From Ruminococcus sp. (GTDB lineage Bacteria > Bacillota > Clostridia > Oscillospirales > Ruminococcaceae): a stretch of 64,000 nucleotides of DNA. Location: NCBI GenBank assembly GCA_015066935.1, contig SVNK01000005.1:58608-122607 (forward strand), in the 5' to 3' direction. The notes beneath the pieces are model-generated. The model saw only the letters and a program-made list of their open reading frames with translations, was not told where the DNA came from and did not search any database. How positions within the stretch are numbered: position 1 is the stretch's first letter; each line of letters starts with the position of its first letter. A program made the position numbers and the translations under genes. Of the stretch, positions 44,801 to 54,096 are shown piece after piece.

Positions 44801-45024
44801 ATCACATAAACTCCCGTCATCTCCTTCAGTGCAACGGTCTGTGTCGATACCGCCTTGAGCGTAATCGTAGAACCGGGTGCTCCTGTTGCAGCGGAAAGTA
44901 TAAGTCTCATTCTGGTGCTGGCGTCAGCCTTCATAAGTCCTTCCGAAAACGGCGAAACTATGCACATTATCGCCGTAATTATTCCAACAAAAAGAGAAAA
45001 AACTCTCTTTTTCAAACAAGTCAT
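41899..45024 (-). CDS. Putative bivalent adaptor scaffoldin: cohesin, LRR, cohesin, Ig-like, dockerin with polythreonine linkers
   Basis: 1041 residues, secreted. Signal peptide 1-36. Cohesin-like domain 37-170 (GAPGSTITLKA; IPAGTPEGTYKVRWNIASYS). Thr linker to about 262. BspA-type LRR domain 265-485 (IPRIIEGRPVTRIGSCAF). Thr linker to about 535. Second cohesin-like domain 537-675 (KENCPNGEYSIKIDNLYAS, very like ScaB second-class cohesins). Linker of 89 consecutive Thr, ETTPTDTS, then 76 Thr. Ig-like domain about 872-951. Dockerin 962-1041 with DVDLDGKISAYDAAL and DVDGDGKITAGDAGA. The dockerin type differs from those of ScaA and ScaC. A cohesin plus dockerin suggests an adaptor. The N-terminal domain is nearly identical to that of the gene 30 nt upstream. 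Confidence 0.82.
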   Translation of the reverse strand: MTCLKKRVFSLFVGIITAIMCIVSPFSEGLMKADASTRMRLILSAATGAPGSTITLKAVSTQTVALKEMTGVYVMFDAPLQPVSMSSRSEAMNADLVHEVQGNNIYFTLKNGGGDAKTGTFFTIDVKIPAGTPEGTYKVRWNIASYSTADQNGNHYDPRFTDGSITVKNGVTQTTTKTTTTTATTTSKPTTTTTTTTSKPTTTTTTTTTTTTTTTTTTTTTTTTTTTTTTTTTTTTTTTTTTTTTTTTTSKPTTTSTTTTRPNVDGLKYIIEDDGTVTIINYVGNASNVEIPRIIEGRPVTRIGSCAFEENQIIKNVALPDTVTEIGYKAFSRCRELETINFPDSLKIIDEYAFTTCHSLKSIDLNKVESIGTCSFQLCISLEEIVVPGSIKKVPDHAFHGCHSVKELIFEEGVETIESTAALNAFDLSKIYIPKSVTYIGEHALGYYYYHPNYTRIDLTIHGYTGTAAQNYAETNGFDFYAIDGVTTTTTTTTTTTTTTTTTTTTTTTTTTTTTTTTTTTTTTTTATTTTTTTTTMGVVNWAMPHIIVETKKDTIKVPVKLYDFDECNLPVSGAQFTLKFDYNVLDLVGVTRESAAYRAEIACNAAISEFSFANGLGNAVAGEHLSDVIVFEFRIKENCPNGEYSIKIDNLYASDADGRDISDHIQTIDGCIYIEEHTTTTTTTTTTTTTTTTTTTTTTTTTTTTTTTTTTTTTTTTTTTTTTTTTTTTTTTTTTTTTTTTTTTTTTTTTTTTTTTTTTTTTTTTTETTPTDTSTTTTTTTTTTTTTTTTTTTTTTTTTTTTTTTTTTTTTTTTTTTTTTTTTTTTTTTTTTTTTTTTTTTTTTTTTTTTKTTTTSSITTSTTTKPPQGLTVAIEQPDPETILVGTTYKPVYVVSDGSKVSSQWIELSNWSLAQITGGNSVTFTGEGTLTIKIHMYINGKEYVPSVTVNIKKKTVEPPPSIKYGDVDLDGKISAYDAALTLAEYAAGSAQKPSELKENQRLAADVDGDGKITAGDAGAILSFYTYLASGGKIQDIREWLG
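42472..42990. repeat. Polythreonine-coding low-complexity DNA
   Basis: Minus-strand ACN codons: 89 Thr (42724-42990), a break ETTPTDTS, then 76 Thr (42472-42699). All four Thr codons are mixed in short, locally repeated blocks. The plus-strand valine frames here are mirror images and not genes. Confidence 0.95.
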
Positions 45025-45054
45025 AATAATACCTCCCTGTAATATTTCTGACTT

Positions 45055-46191
45055 TTATTGATTCTGCGAATTTGCATACATGGTAAGAATTTCACCTGCA
45101 TCTCCCGCAGTAATCTTTCCGTCTCCGTCAATATCTGCCGCAGCTCTCTGCATACCGTTTAACGAAGAAGGCGCACCCGACGACGTTTCTGCATACTCCG
45201 CAAGCACAAGTGCTGCGTCATACGCACTTATCTTACCGTCCATATCAATATCTCCGGGGACGATCTGAACCGGCGGATCAGTGTTTTTCTCCCTGACTGA
45301 TACAGTAACCGAAGGTTTATACTCTTTTCCGTTCACATAGACATGAAGCGTTATTGTAAGTATTCCTGTCTTGTTGAATTTTACGGAATTTCCGCCTGTA
45401 ATTTCTGCAATGCCTGTATTGGAAATCTCAATCCACTGAGAATCAGGAGTGTATCCTCCTGATACCGAACACTCGGGCGTGTATACATTTCCGACAACAA
45501 GCTTATCTGAATCAGGCATAATCATCGACACAACAACTTCTTCGGTTTTCTTGGTTGTTGTGGTAGTGGGTGTTGTTGTAGTGGTAGTAGTGGTTGTAGT
45601 AGTGGTTGTGGTTGTTGTTGTAGTCGTAGTTGTTGTGGTAGTTGTTGTCGTTTTAGGGGTCGTTGTGGTATTCTGAGCCGCACCGTTCTTGACAGTTATT
45701 GAACCGTCTGTAAATCTTGGGTCGTAGTGATTTCCGTTCTGGTCGGCAGTGGAGTAGCTTGCAATATTCCATCTTACCTTGTATGTACCCTCAGGCGTAC
45801 CTTCCGGAATCTTCACGTCAATAGTGAAGAAAGTTCCTGTTTTTGCAGTACCGCTTCCGTTTTTCAGTGTAAAATAAATATTATTTCCCTGAACTTCATG
45901 CACAAGGTCTGCATTCATGGCTTCGCTTCTCGACGACATCGAAACCGGCTGAAGCGGTGCATCAAACATTACATATACTCCCACCATCGCCTTCAGCGGC
46001 ACAACCTGCGATGCAACTGCTTTAAGCGTTACGGTTGAACCGGGAGCTCCTGTTGCAGCGGAAAGTATAAGTCTCATTCTGCTGCTTGCGTCAGCCTTCA
46101 TAAGTCCTTGCGAAAACGGCGAAACTATGCACATAATCGCCGTCATTATTCCAATAACAAATGAAAAAATTTTCTTTCTCACACAATTCAT
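45055..46191 (-). CDS. Putative monovalent adaptor scaffoldin: cohesin, Thr linker, Ig-like, dockerin
   Basis: 378 residues, secreted. Signal peptide 1-36; cohesin-like domain 37-170 almost identical to that of the following 1041-residue protein (MRLILSAATGAPGSTVTLKA, TGTFFTIDVKIPEGTPEGTY); Thr linker about 172-218; Ig-like domain about 225-300 (QWIEISNTGIAEITGGNSVK); dockerin about 305-378 with DIDMDGKISAYDAALVL and DIDGDGKITAGDAGEIL. The two genes are a tandem duplication, the second having gained an LRR and an extra cohesin. Start at MNCVRKK, with GGGAGG 9 nt upstream. It begins 54 nt after trkH with no terminator visible. Confidence 0.82.
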   Translation of the reverse strand: MNCVRKKIFSFVIGIMTAIMCIVSPFSQGLMKADASSRMRLILSAATGAPGSTVTLKAVASQVVPLKAMVGVYVMFDAPLQPVSMSSRSEAMNADLVHEVQGNNIYFTLKNGSGTAKTGTFFTIDVKIPEGTPEGTYKVRWNIASYSTADQNGNHYDPRFTDGSITVKNGAAQNTTTTPKTTTTTTTTTTTTTTTTTTTTTTTTTTTPTTTTTKKTEEVVVSMIMPDSDKLVVGNVYTPECSVSGGYTPDSQWIEISNTGIAEITGGNSVKFNKTGILTITLHVYVNGKEYKPSVTVSVREKNTDPPVQIVPGDIDMDGKISAYDAALVLAEYAETSSGAPSSLNGMQRAAADIDGDGKITAGDAGEILTMYANSQNQ

Positions 46192-46245
46192 AATAATACC
46201 TCCCTTAAATTTTACGGAACGTCCCACTGTCATTCCGATTCCGCA

Positions 46246-47682
46246 TCAGCGTCTCTTTGAAGCAAAAAGCATGATAAGCGGATATATTTCAAGTCTGCCC
46301 AGAAGCATATCAACGCAAAGAACAGACTTCGAAAGCGTTGAAAGTCCTCCGAAACCGCCGTTTGGTCCGAAAGCTCCTACACCGAAACCAATATTGTTCA
46401 TACAGGTGATTACTGCCGAAACCGATTCCTCAATGGAGTACTTGTCAAGCGATACGATAAGAAGTGAACAGCAGAGGAGAAGCATGAACAATACTCCATA
46501 CGATACCGCACCTCTGATAACATCCTTATCGACGGGTTTGCCGTCCATTTTGACTGTTGCAACGGCTCTGGGATTAATAACATATTTAAGTTCCTTGAAT
46601 CCCGATTTGAATATGATAAGGATACGTGAAACCTTCATTCCTCCGCCCGTTGAACCCGCACACGAACCTACAAACATAAGCAGCAGCAGGAGCGTCTGTG
46701 AAAATACAGGCCATTGGGTAGTATCGGCAGTTGCAAATCCCGTTGACGTTATAGTTGACGATACCATAAAGAAGGAATGTCTCAGAGCATCGGCAAAACC
46801 GTCGTAGAGCTTCATGATATTAAGTGTGATAATCGCTGTTGCACCGATTACAAGTCCGAAATATACTCTTACTTCCTCATTCTTGAAGGCAAGCGAGAAT
46901 TTCCTGATGATAAGATAATAGTAAAGGTTGAAATTGACACCGAAAAGCAGGATAAATACTGCTATTACCATTTCAATGTAAACGCTGTTATAGTGACCTA
47001 TGCTTGCGGAATACATGGAGAATCCGCCTGTACCTGCCGATGAAAATGCGTGAATCACGCAGTCATAGAAAGGCAGTCCGCCGAAAAGCAGGAATACAAT
47101 TTCAAGTGCCGTTATCGCAATGTAGATTGCATAGAGAATACGTGCGGAAAATTTCGATTTTGAAACAAGTCTGCCGACGTTAGGTCCCGCACATTCCGCC
47201 CTCATCATGTGCATTGTACGTGAATCGTTGCTCGACATTATCGCAAGCACAAACATAAGGATTCCCATACCGCCCATCCAGTGGGTAAGTGACCTCCAGA
47301 AAAGGCATGAACGTGACATGGATTCAATATCGCTTAAAATCGTAGATCCGGTTGTTGTAAAGCCGGAAACGGTCTCAAACAAAGCGTCTATATACTTGGG
47401 GATTTCACCCGAAATGACAAATGGAAGTGCACCGATGGCTGAAACGCCTATCCACGATGACGCAACACTGACAAAGCCCTCAACAGAGTATACCGAATTA
47501 TCCTTGGGCTTCCTCAGCGTAAACGCAAATCCCGTAAAAATCAGTATCAGCAGCGGTATGCCGAAGGAAGTCACGACATGGCTCTCGCCGTAGATGAAAC
47601 CGACAAGAATCGGTAGGAGCATAAACAGTCCCACTACCTTGAAAATCTGTCCCATCATATATAAAATCATTCTATAATTCAT
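46246..47682 (-). CDS. trkH: TrkH/KtrB-type potassium channel subunit
   Basis: 478 residues, polytopic. The four pore-like repeats are visible: ALFETVSGFTTTGSTI near 90, FSSAGTGGFSMYSAS near 213, VSSTITSTGFATADTT near 310 and ITCMNNIGFGVGAFGPNG near 428, each with the selectivity Gly. Moves potassium inward with TrkA gating. Starts 16 nt after trkA, so one operon. Confidence 0.95.
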   Translation of the reverse strand: MNYRMILYMMGQIFKVVGLFMLLPILVGFIYGESHVVTSFGIPLLILIFTGFAFTLRKPKDNSVYSVEGFVSVASSWIGVSAIGALPFVISGEIPKYIDALFETVSGFTTTGSTILSDIESMSRSCLFWRSLTHWMGGMGILMFVLAIMSSNDSRTMHMMRAECAGPNVGRLVSKSKFSARILYAIYIAITALEIVFLLFGGLPFYDCVIHAFSSAGTGGFSMYSASIGHYNSVYIEMVIAVFILLFGVNFNLYYYLIIRKFSLAFKNEEVRVYFGLVIGATAIITLNIMKLYDGFADALRHSFFMVSSTITSTGFATADTTQWPVFSQTLLLLLMFVGSCAGSTGGGMKVSRILIIFKSGFKELKYVINPRAVATVKMDGKPVDKDVIRGAVSYGVLFMLLLCCSLLIVSLDKYSIEESVSAVITCMNNIGFGVGAFGPNGGFGGLSTLSKSVLCVDMLLGRLEIYPLIMLFASKRR

Positions 47683-47698
47683 CTGCCGTCGTTTCTCC

Positions 47699-49057
47699 TT
47701 AATCGAAGATATTGCTGAGGTCGTGGAAACCGGTATTTGTTGTTATAACAACAACGCTGTCTCCCTGCTTCAGACAGTCGTCGCCTCGTGGAATTATAAG
47801 GTCGTTTCCACGGACGATACTTGCAATCAGGATTCCGCTTCTGAGCTTGAGTTCCTTCAGCGGAACATCCACATAGTCTGCCTTGTCACGTACTACGAAT
47901 TCAATCGCTTCAAGACGGTCGTTGACAAGACGGTAAAGTGTTGTAACTCTGTTTCCGAGAGAATTCTGCTTCGCACGGACATATTGAAGTATCTGCTCTA
48001 CCATGATTGTTTTCGGAGAAATTACGCTGTCAAGGTTAAGCGTATCGGAAAGCTCGATAAGCGACATCCTGTTCACCTTCGTAACGACCTTTTCAACGCC
48101 GTTTTTCTTGGCAATAAGTGAAAGCAGGATATTTTCCTCGTCGATTCCCGTAAGCGTAACAACGGCGTCTGCGTCGAAAACACGCTCCTCCGCAAGAATA
48201 TCGTGGTCTGTTCCGTCCGCATGAGAGATACTGACCTTGTTCAGATTCTCGCTGAGGGCTATGCAGCGGTCTTCGTCAATCTCGATAATTTTGACCTTTA
48301 CCCCCATTTCAATGAGCTGCTGTGAAAGGTGGTATGCGATTCTTCCGCCTCCGATGAGAACTGCCGACTTTACACGCTTTTCACGGTATGCGGCACTGAT
48401 ACTCCTCAGGAACTTCACCATTGAGCTGTGTGAAGCCGTTACGTGAATCTTGTCATCGGCACGGAGCATGAAGTTTCCGTTCGGAATAATAAGCTCGTCG
48501 CCGCGCTGAACCGCACAGATAAGCACATCAAGACGAAGTCTCTTCGAAAGCTGACTCAGCACCACATTTTCAAGGATGCTTCCGCTGTTTATGCGAATTT
48601 CGGCAAGCTCAACCCTGCCCTTTGCAAATGAATCTATGTTTATGGCTTCGGGGTAACGAAGCACCTTTGCGATTTCGTTGGCAGCATTGTAATCGGGATT
48701 TACCATCATGCTGATGCCGAGACGGTCACGCATGAATACAAGCTGTCTGTCAAATTCGGGATTGCGGACACGGGCGATGCAGTGGCGTGCTCCCATATTC
48801 CTTGCAATCATACACGAAAGAATATTGACCTCGTCCGAATCGGTCACGGCGATAAAAATGCTCGTTTTGGCGATATTGGCTTCCTCAAGGATGTCGGTAC
48901 ATATGCAGTTTCCGACGATTCCCATAACGTCAAAATCGTTTATTACAGAACTGATAAGGTCTTCGTTCCTGTCGATGACAGTAATGTTGTGTTCCTCACA
49001 GAGTTCCTCCGCAAGGGCGCTGCCGACCTTTCCGCAGCCTACAATTATAATATCCAT
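47699..49057 (-). CDS. trkA: Trk potassium uptake regulator TrkA
   Basis: 452 residues, two RCK units, each a Rossmann NAD(H)-binding domain plus TrkA-C: IIVGCGKVGSALAEELC at 3-19 and VLIGGGRIAYHLSQQL near 230; TrkA-C domains about 140-220 and 365-452. Gates TrkH in response to nucleotides. First gene of the run trkA-trkH and possibly the two adaptor scaffoldin genes. Confidence 0.95.
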   Translation of the reverse strand: MDIIIVGCGKVGSALAEELCEEHNITVIDRNEDLISSVINDFDVMGIVGNCICTDILEEANIAKTSIFIAVTDSDEVNILSCMIARNMGARHCIARVRNPEFDRQLVFMRDRLGISMMVNPDYNAANEIAKVLRYPEAINIDSFAKGRVELAEIRINSGSILENVVLSQLSKRLRLDVLICAVQRGDELIIPNGNFMLRADDKIHVTASHSSMVKFLRSISAAYREKRVKSAVLIGGGRIAYHLSQQLIEMGVKVKIIEIDEDRCIALSENLNKVSISHADGTDHDILAEERVFDADAVVTLTGIDEENILLSLIAKKNGVEKVVTKVNRMSLIELSDTLNLDSVISPKTIMVEQILQYVRAKQNSLGNRVTTLYRLVNDRLEAIEFVVRDKADYVDVPLKELKLRSGILIASIVRGNDLIIPRGDDCLKQGDSVVVITTNTGFHDLSNIFD

Positions 49058-49095
49058 AGAGCCTCCGTTGATTTTTGTTAAAACTACTCATGTTA

Positions 49096-49124
49096 ATTAT
49101 AGACCAATCACCAGCGATTGTCAA
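49096..49124 (-). promoter_or_regulatory. Promoter of trkA
   Basis: Minus strand -35 TTGACA (49119-49124), 17 nt, -10 TATAAT (49096-49101). The rest of 49125-49314 holds no gene. Confidence 0.85.
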
Positions 49125-49314
49125 TAGCTTGTTGCACAATTGCCATAATAATCAAATTACAAGTCTTTTGTTTGTGCATATATACGATTTTTGTCAGAAA
49201 AAGTCTTTCCGCAGGCAAAAAGGAAAAATCACCAACAAACACCGTCTGTTGCACCCCTTCAATGGGAGTTTGCACAAAATAACGGAAATATACGGCTTTT
49301 TTCAATTTCCCCTC

Positions 49315-49343
49315 TTGACAAGCCGCCATATTACGTTTATAAT
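49315..49343 (+). promoter_or_regulatory. Promoter of rpsL
   Basis: -35 TTGACA (49315-49320), 17 nt, -10 TATAAT (49338-49343). Confidence 0.87.
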
Positions 49344-49396
49344 ATATGAGTATGCTTTATATGGGCATGCTATATCATCAGAAAAGGAGGAAGAAT

Positions 49397-49813
49397 ATGC
49401 CAACATTTAACCAGCTCGTTCGTAAGGGCAGAAAGGACCTTGAAACAAAGTCCACAGCTCCTGCTCTCCAGAAGGGTTACAATGCAAAGAAGAAGACTCA
49501 GATCAATCAGAGCTCACCTCAGAAGAGAGGCGTTTGTACTGCTGTAAGAACAGCTACACCTAAGAAGCCTAACTCAGCTATGAGAAAGATCGCCAGAGTT
49601 AAGCTCACAAACGGCTATGAGGTTACTTCTTACATCCCCGGTATCGGCCACAACCTTCAGGAGCACAGCGTTGTTCTCATCAGAGGCGGACGTGTAAAGG
49701 ATCTCCCCGGTGTGCGTTACCACATCATCAGAGGTACTCTTGACGCTCAGGGCGTTGCCAACAGAGGTCAGGCTCGTTCCAAGTACGGTGCTAAGAGACC
49801 TAAGCAGAAGTAA
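49397..49813 (+). CDS. rpsL: 30S ribosomal protein S12
   Basis: 138 residues. Conserved [14 protein letters not shown] start, [11 protein letters not shown] and [13 protein letters not shown]; both Lys positions linked to streptomycin sensitivity are the wild-type Lys. Start at MPTFNQ, with AAAGGAGGA 7 nt upstream. First gene of rpsL-rpsG-fusA-tuf. Confidence 0.97.
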   Translation: MPTFNQLVRKGRKDLETKSTAPALQKGYNAKKKTQINQSSPQKRGVCTAVRTATPKKPNSAMRKIARVKLTNGYEVTSYIPGIGHNLQEHSVVLIRGGRVKDLPGVRYHIIRGTLDAQGVANRGQARSKYGAKRPKQK

Positions 49814-50037
49814 TTAATCTTTCTGCACAAGCTTTCGGCAGGCTGAATTGCCGCATACTATTAATATAGGATAACTACTATCGCAGGATGATGCGGAGTT
49901 TATATAGAATTTCTATACCTCTGCATTGGTCTTGACGTTACCGGATGGTGAAGTGCGCCAATGCTCCAGCAGCGGCAGTAATCGTCCGGCACGAGTACCT
50001 ATGAATTCATGAATCTATGTGAAGGAGGGAAGCGAAA
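49814..50037 (+). promoter_or_regulatory. Long rpsL-rpsG spacer with possible RNA structure
   Basis: 224 nt without a gene, longer than usual. Possible stems: CCGCAT/ATGCGG (49851-49856 with 49891-49896), TATAGAA/TTCTATA (49903-49917) and GCATTGG/CCAATGC (49923-49929 with 49968-49974). In E. coli, S7 represses through the rpsL-rpsG spacer; whether this spacer acts likewise is unknown. No clear promoter or T tract. Confidence 0.4.
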
Positions 50038-50508
50038 ATGCCAAGAAGAGGTAATATCGCAAAGCGTGATGTATTACAGGACCCTGTATACAATTCAAAG
50101 CTCGTTACACGTCTCATAAACAATATTATGCTTGACGGTAAGAAGGGCGTTGCGCAGAAAATCGTTTACGATGCTTTCGAGATCGTAGCTGAAAAAACAG
50201 GCAAGGACGCCCTCGAGGTGTTCGAGCAGGCTATGGAGAATATCATGCCTGAGCTTGAGGTAAAGGCTCGCCGTCTCGGCGGTGCTACTTACCAGGTTCC
50301 TATGGAGGTTAGACCCGAAAGACGTCAGACACTCGGTCTCCGCTGGATCACAAAGTACTCCAGAGAGAGAAACGAGAAGACTATGAGAGAGAGACTTGCA
50401 GGTGAAATCCTCGACGCTCTCAACGGCACAGGCGGCGCTTGCAAGAAGCGTGACGATACACACAAGATGGCAGAGGCAAACAAGGCGTTTGCTCATTACC
50501 GCTGGTAA
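50038..50508 (+). CDS. rpsG: 30S ribosomal protein S7
   Basis: 156 residues, full length. [20 protein letters not shown] start and [19 protein letters not shown] rRNA-binding segment; ends with the usual AHYRW. AAGGAGGG 8 nt before ATG. Assembles the 30S head. fusA follows 24 nt later. Confidence 0.97.
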   Translation: MPRRGNIAKRDVLQDPVYNSKLVTRLINNIMLDGKKGVAQKIVYDAFEIVAEKTGKDALEVFEQAMENIMPELEVKARRLGGATYQVPMEVRPERRQTLGLRWITKYSRERNEKTMRERLAGEILDALNGTGGACKKRDDTHKMAEANKAFAHYRW

Positions 50509-50532
50509 TCGAAGCCTTGAAAGGAAGATATT

Positions 50533-52611
50533 ATGGCAAGAGATTGTTCACTTGAAAATACCAGAAATATCGGCATCATGGCTCACATCGACGCCGGAAA
50601 AACTACAACTACAGAGCGTATCCTTTTCTACACCGGTGTTAACCACAAGATCGGTGAAACTCATGAGGGCAGCGCTACTATGGACTGGATGGAGCAGGAG
50701 CAGGAGCGTGGTATTACTATCACTTCCGCTGCTACTACTGCTTACTGGGCAGGCCACAGACTCAATATCATCGACACCCCCGGACACGTTGACTTTACTG
50801 TTGAGGTTGAGCGTTCACTCCGTGTACTCGACGGCTCAGTAACTGTTCTCTGTGCTAAGGGAGGCGTTGAGCCTCAGTCTGAAACCGTTTGGAGACAGGC
50901 TGATAACTATAAGGTTCCCCGTATGGCTTATGTAAATAAGATGGACATTATGGGTGCCGACTTCTATCGTGTTGTTGACATGATGAAGGACAGACTCAAG
51001 TGTAATGCCGTTCCGATTCAGCTCCCCATCGGTGCTGAGGATCAGTTCAAGGGTATCATCGACCTCGTTGAAATGAAGGCTTACATCTATTACGATGACC
51101 TCGGAAAGGATATCCGCGTTGAGGAAATCCCCGAGGATATGAAGGACAAGGCACAGGAATACCACGAGGCTATGGTTGAGCACGTTGCTGAGCAGGATGA
51201 CGCTCTCATGGAGAAGTACTTCGAAGAAGGCGAACTCTCCATCGAAGAGATCAAGGCTTGTATCAGAAAGGCTTGTATCGCTAACGAAATGGTTCCCGTT
51301 GTCTGCGGTACTTCCTACAAGAACAAGGGCGTTCAGAAGCTCCTCGATGCTATCATCGACTACATGCCTTCTCCGCTCGACGTTCCCGCTATCAAGGGTA
51401 TTAACCCCGATACAGACGAAGAGGTTGAAAGACCTTCTTCCGATGAAGAGCCGTTCGCAGCTCTCGCATTCAAGATTGCAACTGACCCCTTCGTTGGTAA
51501 GCTTGCTTTCTTCCGTGTGTACTCAGGTATCGTTAACCAGGGCGACACTGTCCTCAATGCTACTAAGGACAACCGTGAGCGTTTCGGCCGTATCGTTCAG
51601 ATGCACGCTAACCACAGAAAGGACCTCACTACTGTTTATGCAGGTGATATCGCTGCTGCTGTAGGTCTCAAGAATACTACAACCGGTGATACTCTCTGTG
51701 ATGAAAAGCACCCCGTTATCCTCGAATCCATGGAATTCCCTGAGCCTGTTATCCAGCTCGCTATCGAGCCCAAGACAAAGGCAGGTCAGGAAAAGATGGG
51801 TATCGCTCTCGCAAAGCTTGCTGAAGAGGATCCTACTTTCAAGACATGGACTGACGAAGAAACAGGTCAGACTATCATCGCAGGTATGGGTGAGCTCCAC
51901 CTCGACATCATCGTTGACCGTCTCCTCCGTGAGTTCAAGGTAGAAGCAAATGTAGGTGCACCTCAGGTTGCTTACAAGGAAACTATCAAGGGCAACGCAG
52001 ATATCGATTACAAATACAAGAAGCAGTCCGGTGGTTCAGGTCAGTACGGTCACGTTAAGATCCGTGTTGCTCCCAACGAATCAGGTAAGGGCTATGAGTT
52101 CAAGAACTCCGTTGTCGGCGGTTCAATTCCCAAGGAGTACATCCCTGCTGTTGACGCAGGTATCCAGGGCGCTACAAAGGCAGGTATCCTCGCAGGCTAC
52201 GAAGTTGTTGACGTTAAGGTTGAACTCTACGACGGATCCTACCACGAGGTTGACTCCTCTGAAATGGCATTCAAGATCGCAGGTTCTATCGCCTTCAAGG
52301 AAGCTCTCAAGCAGGCTACACCTATCCTCATGGAGCCTATCATGAAGGTTGCTGTTATCGTTCCCGACGATTACACAGGTACTGTTATCGGTGACCTCAG
52401 CTCACGTCGTGGACAGATTCAGGGTCAGGAGTCAAGAACAGGTTCTGTTCAGGTAGACGCTCTTGTTCCCCTTTCAGAAATGTTCGGCTACACAAGCGAC
52501 CTCCGTTCAAATACTCAGGGTCGTGGACAGTACACAATGGAGCCCCACAGCTACTGTGAAGTTCCTAAGAACATCGCTGAAAAGATCATGGCTTCAAGAG
52601 GTAAGAACTAA
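50533..52611 (+). CDS. fusA: Elongation factor G
   Basis: 692 residues. GTPase motifs [33 protein letters not shown] and NKMDIMG, followed by EF-G domains II-V ([14 protein letters not shown] in [11 protein letters not shown] in IV). Drives ribosome translocation. AAAGGAAG ribosome site; in the str operon order rpsL-rpsG-fusA-tuf. Confidence 0.98.
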   Translation: MARDCSLENTRNIGIMAHIDAGKTTTTERILFYTGVNHKIGETHEGSATMDWMEQEQERGITITSAATTAYWAGHRLNIIDTPGHVDFTVEVERSLRVLDGSVTVLCAKGGVEPQSETVWRQADNYKVPRMAYVNKMDIMGADFYRVVDMMKDRLKCNAVPIQLPIGAEDQFKGIIDLVEMKAYIYYDDLGKDIRVEEIPEDMKDKAQEYHEAMVEHVAEQDDALMEKYFEEGELSIEEIKACIRKACIANEMVPVVCGTSYKNKGVQKLLDAIIDYMPSPLDVPAIKGINPDTDEEVERPSSDEEPFAALAFKIATDPFVGKLAFFRVYSGIVNQGDTVLNATKDNRERFGRIVQMHANHRKDLTTVYAGDIAAAVGLKNTTTGDTLCDEKHPVILESMEFPEPVIQLAIEPKTKAGQEKMGIALAKLAEEDPTFKTWTDEETGQTIIAGMGELHLDIIVDRLLREFKVEANVGAPQVAYKETIKGNADIDYKYKKQSGGSGQYGHVKIRVAPNESGKGYEFKNSVVGGSIPKEYIPAVDAGIQGATKAGILAGYEVVDVKVELYDGSYHEVDSSEMAFKIAGSIAFKEALKQATPILMEPIMKVAVIVPDDYTGTVIGDLSSRRGQIQGQESRTGSVQVDALVPLSEMFGYTSDLRSNTQGRGQYTMEPHSYCEVPKNIAEKIMASRGKN

Positions 52612-52670
52612 TCTCTGAGCCGATTTTACGCCAAATGCACTCGCTGCACAGGCTTATTGTTTAAAATTCT

Positions 52671-52702
52671 GTGTTTTTGGGAATAAAATTCCCGAAAACA
52701 CT
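52671..52702 (+). terminator. Inverted repeat between fusA and tuf
   Basis: GTGTTTTTGGGAAT / ATTCCCGAAAACAC (52671-52701) forms a hairpin just upstream of the tuf promoter. No long T tract follows, so termination may be partial. Confidence 0.5.
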
Positions 52703-52730
52703 TGAATTTACCAAATAAATCTGGTATAAT
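52702..52730 (+). promoter_or_regulatory. Internal promoter of tuf
   Basis: -35 TTGAAT (52702-52707), 17 nt, -10 TATAAT (52725-52730). Would give extra EF-Tu over the rest of the operon. Confidence 0.78.
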
Positions 52731-52777
52731 ATATATACAGGATTTCTGAAATTCTTATATTAAGGAGGAATTTTCCA

Positions 52778-53977
52778 ATGGCTAAGGCTAAATTTGAAAG
52801 AACAAAACCCCATGTAAACATTGGTACAATCGGACACGTTGACCACGGTAAGACAACTCTTACAGCTGCTATCACAAAGACTCTCGCTATGAAGGGTCAG
52901 GCTAAGTACGAGGCTTACGATATGATCGATAAGGCTCCCGAGGAGAGAGAGCGTGGTATCACAATCAATACAGCTCACGTTGAGTACGAGACAGACGCTC
53001 GTCACTACGCTCACGTTGACTGCCCCGGACACGCTGACTACGTTAAGAACATGATCACAGGTGCTGCTCAGATGGACGGTGCTATCCTCGTTTGTGCTGC
53101 TTCTGACGGTCCTATGGCTCAGACAAGAGAGCACATCCTTCTCGCTCGTCAGGTAGGCGTTCCTGCAATCGTTGTATTCATGAACAAGGCTGACCAGGTT
53201 GACGACGAAGAGCTCCTCGAGCTCGTTGAGATGGACATCCGTGACCTTCTCTCTTCTTACGATTTCCCCGGCGACGATACTCCTATCATCAAGGGTTCAG
53301 CTCTCGCAGCTCTTAACGCTCCCGATGATATCAACGATCCCGCTTACGCTCCCATCATTGAGCTCATGAACGCTGTAGATGAGTACATCCCCAGCCCTGA
53401 GCGTGACGATGCTAAGCCTTTCCTTATGCCTGTTGAGGATACTATGACAATTTCCGGTCGTGGTACTGTTGTTACAGGTAGAGTTGAGAGAGGTAGACTC
53501 AACGTTAACGAGCAGATCGAAATCGTTGGTCTCTCTGATGAGAAGCTCACAACTGTATGTACAGGTCTTGAAATGTTCCGTAAGACTCTTGACTTCTGCG
53601 AGGCTGGTGACAACGTAGGTGCACTCCTCCGTGGTATCACAAGAGATCAGGTTGAGCGTGGTCAGGTTCTTTGTAAGCCCGGCTCAATCCAGCCCCACAC
53701 AAAGTTCTCAGGTCAGGTTTACGTTCTTAAGAAGGAAGAGGGCGGTCGTCACACACCTTTCTTCAACAACTACAGACCTCAGTTCTACTTCAGAACAACT
53801 GACGTAACAGGCGTTGTTACTCTTCCTGCTGATAAGGAAATGTGTATGCCCGGCGATAACGTTACAATGAACGTTGAGCTCATCACTCCTATCGCTATCG
53901 AAGAGGGACTCCGTTTCGCTATCCGTGAGGGTGGTAGAACAGTTGGTTCAGGCGTTGTTACAGCTATCAACGAATAA
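52778..53977 (+). CDS. tuf: Elongation factor Tu
   Basis: 399 residues. [15 protein letters not shown]-loop, [25 protein letters not shown] and MNKADQ; domains II and III complete. Delivers aminoacyl-tRNA. Strong ribosome site AAGGAGG. Ends with a terminator, closing the str operon. Confidence 0.98.
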   Translation: MAKAKFERTKPHVNIGTIGHVDHGKTTLTAAITKTLAMKGQAKYEAYDMIDKAPEERERGITINTAHVEYETDARHYAHVDCPGHADYVKNMITGAAQMDGAILVCAASDGPMAQTREHILLARQVGVPAIVVFMNKADQVDDEELLELVEMDIRDLLSSYDFPGDDTPIIKGSALAALNAPDDINDPAYAPIIELMNAVDEYIPSPERDDAKPFLMPVEDTMTISGRGTVVTGRVERGRLNVNEQIEIVGLSDEKLTTVCTGLEMFRKTLDFCEAGDNVGALLRGITRDQVERGQVLCKPGSIQPHTKFSGQVYVLKKEEGGRHTPFFNNYRPQFYFRTTDVTGVVTLPADKEMCMPGDNVTMNVELITPIAIEEGLRFAIREGGRTVGSGVVTAINE

Positions 53978-54006
53978 TTGAACTATCTGACAGTAATGTC
54001 ATCATT

Positions 54007-54045
54007 CTCAGGCGGTTAGGATCTCTTAACCGCCTGAGTTTTTAC
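54007..54045 (+). terminator. Terminator of the str operon
   Basis: Stem CTCAGGCGGTTA/TAACCGCCTGAG (54007-54038), then TTTTTACCTTTT. Confidence 0.93.
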
Positions 54046-54096
54046 CTTTTGTGATAATTAAGTGAAACAACTAATATAATGATAAAGGATTATGCT

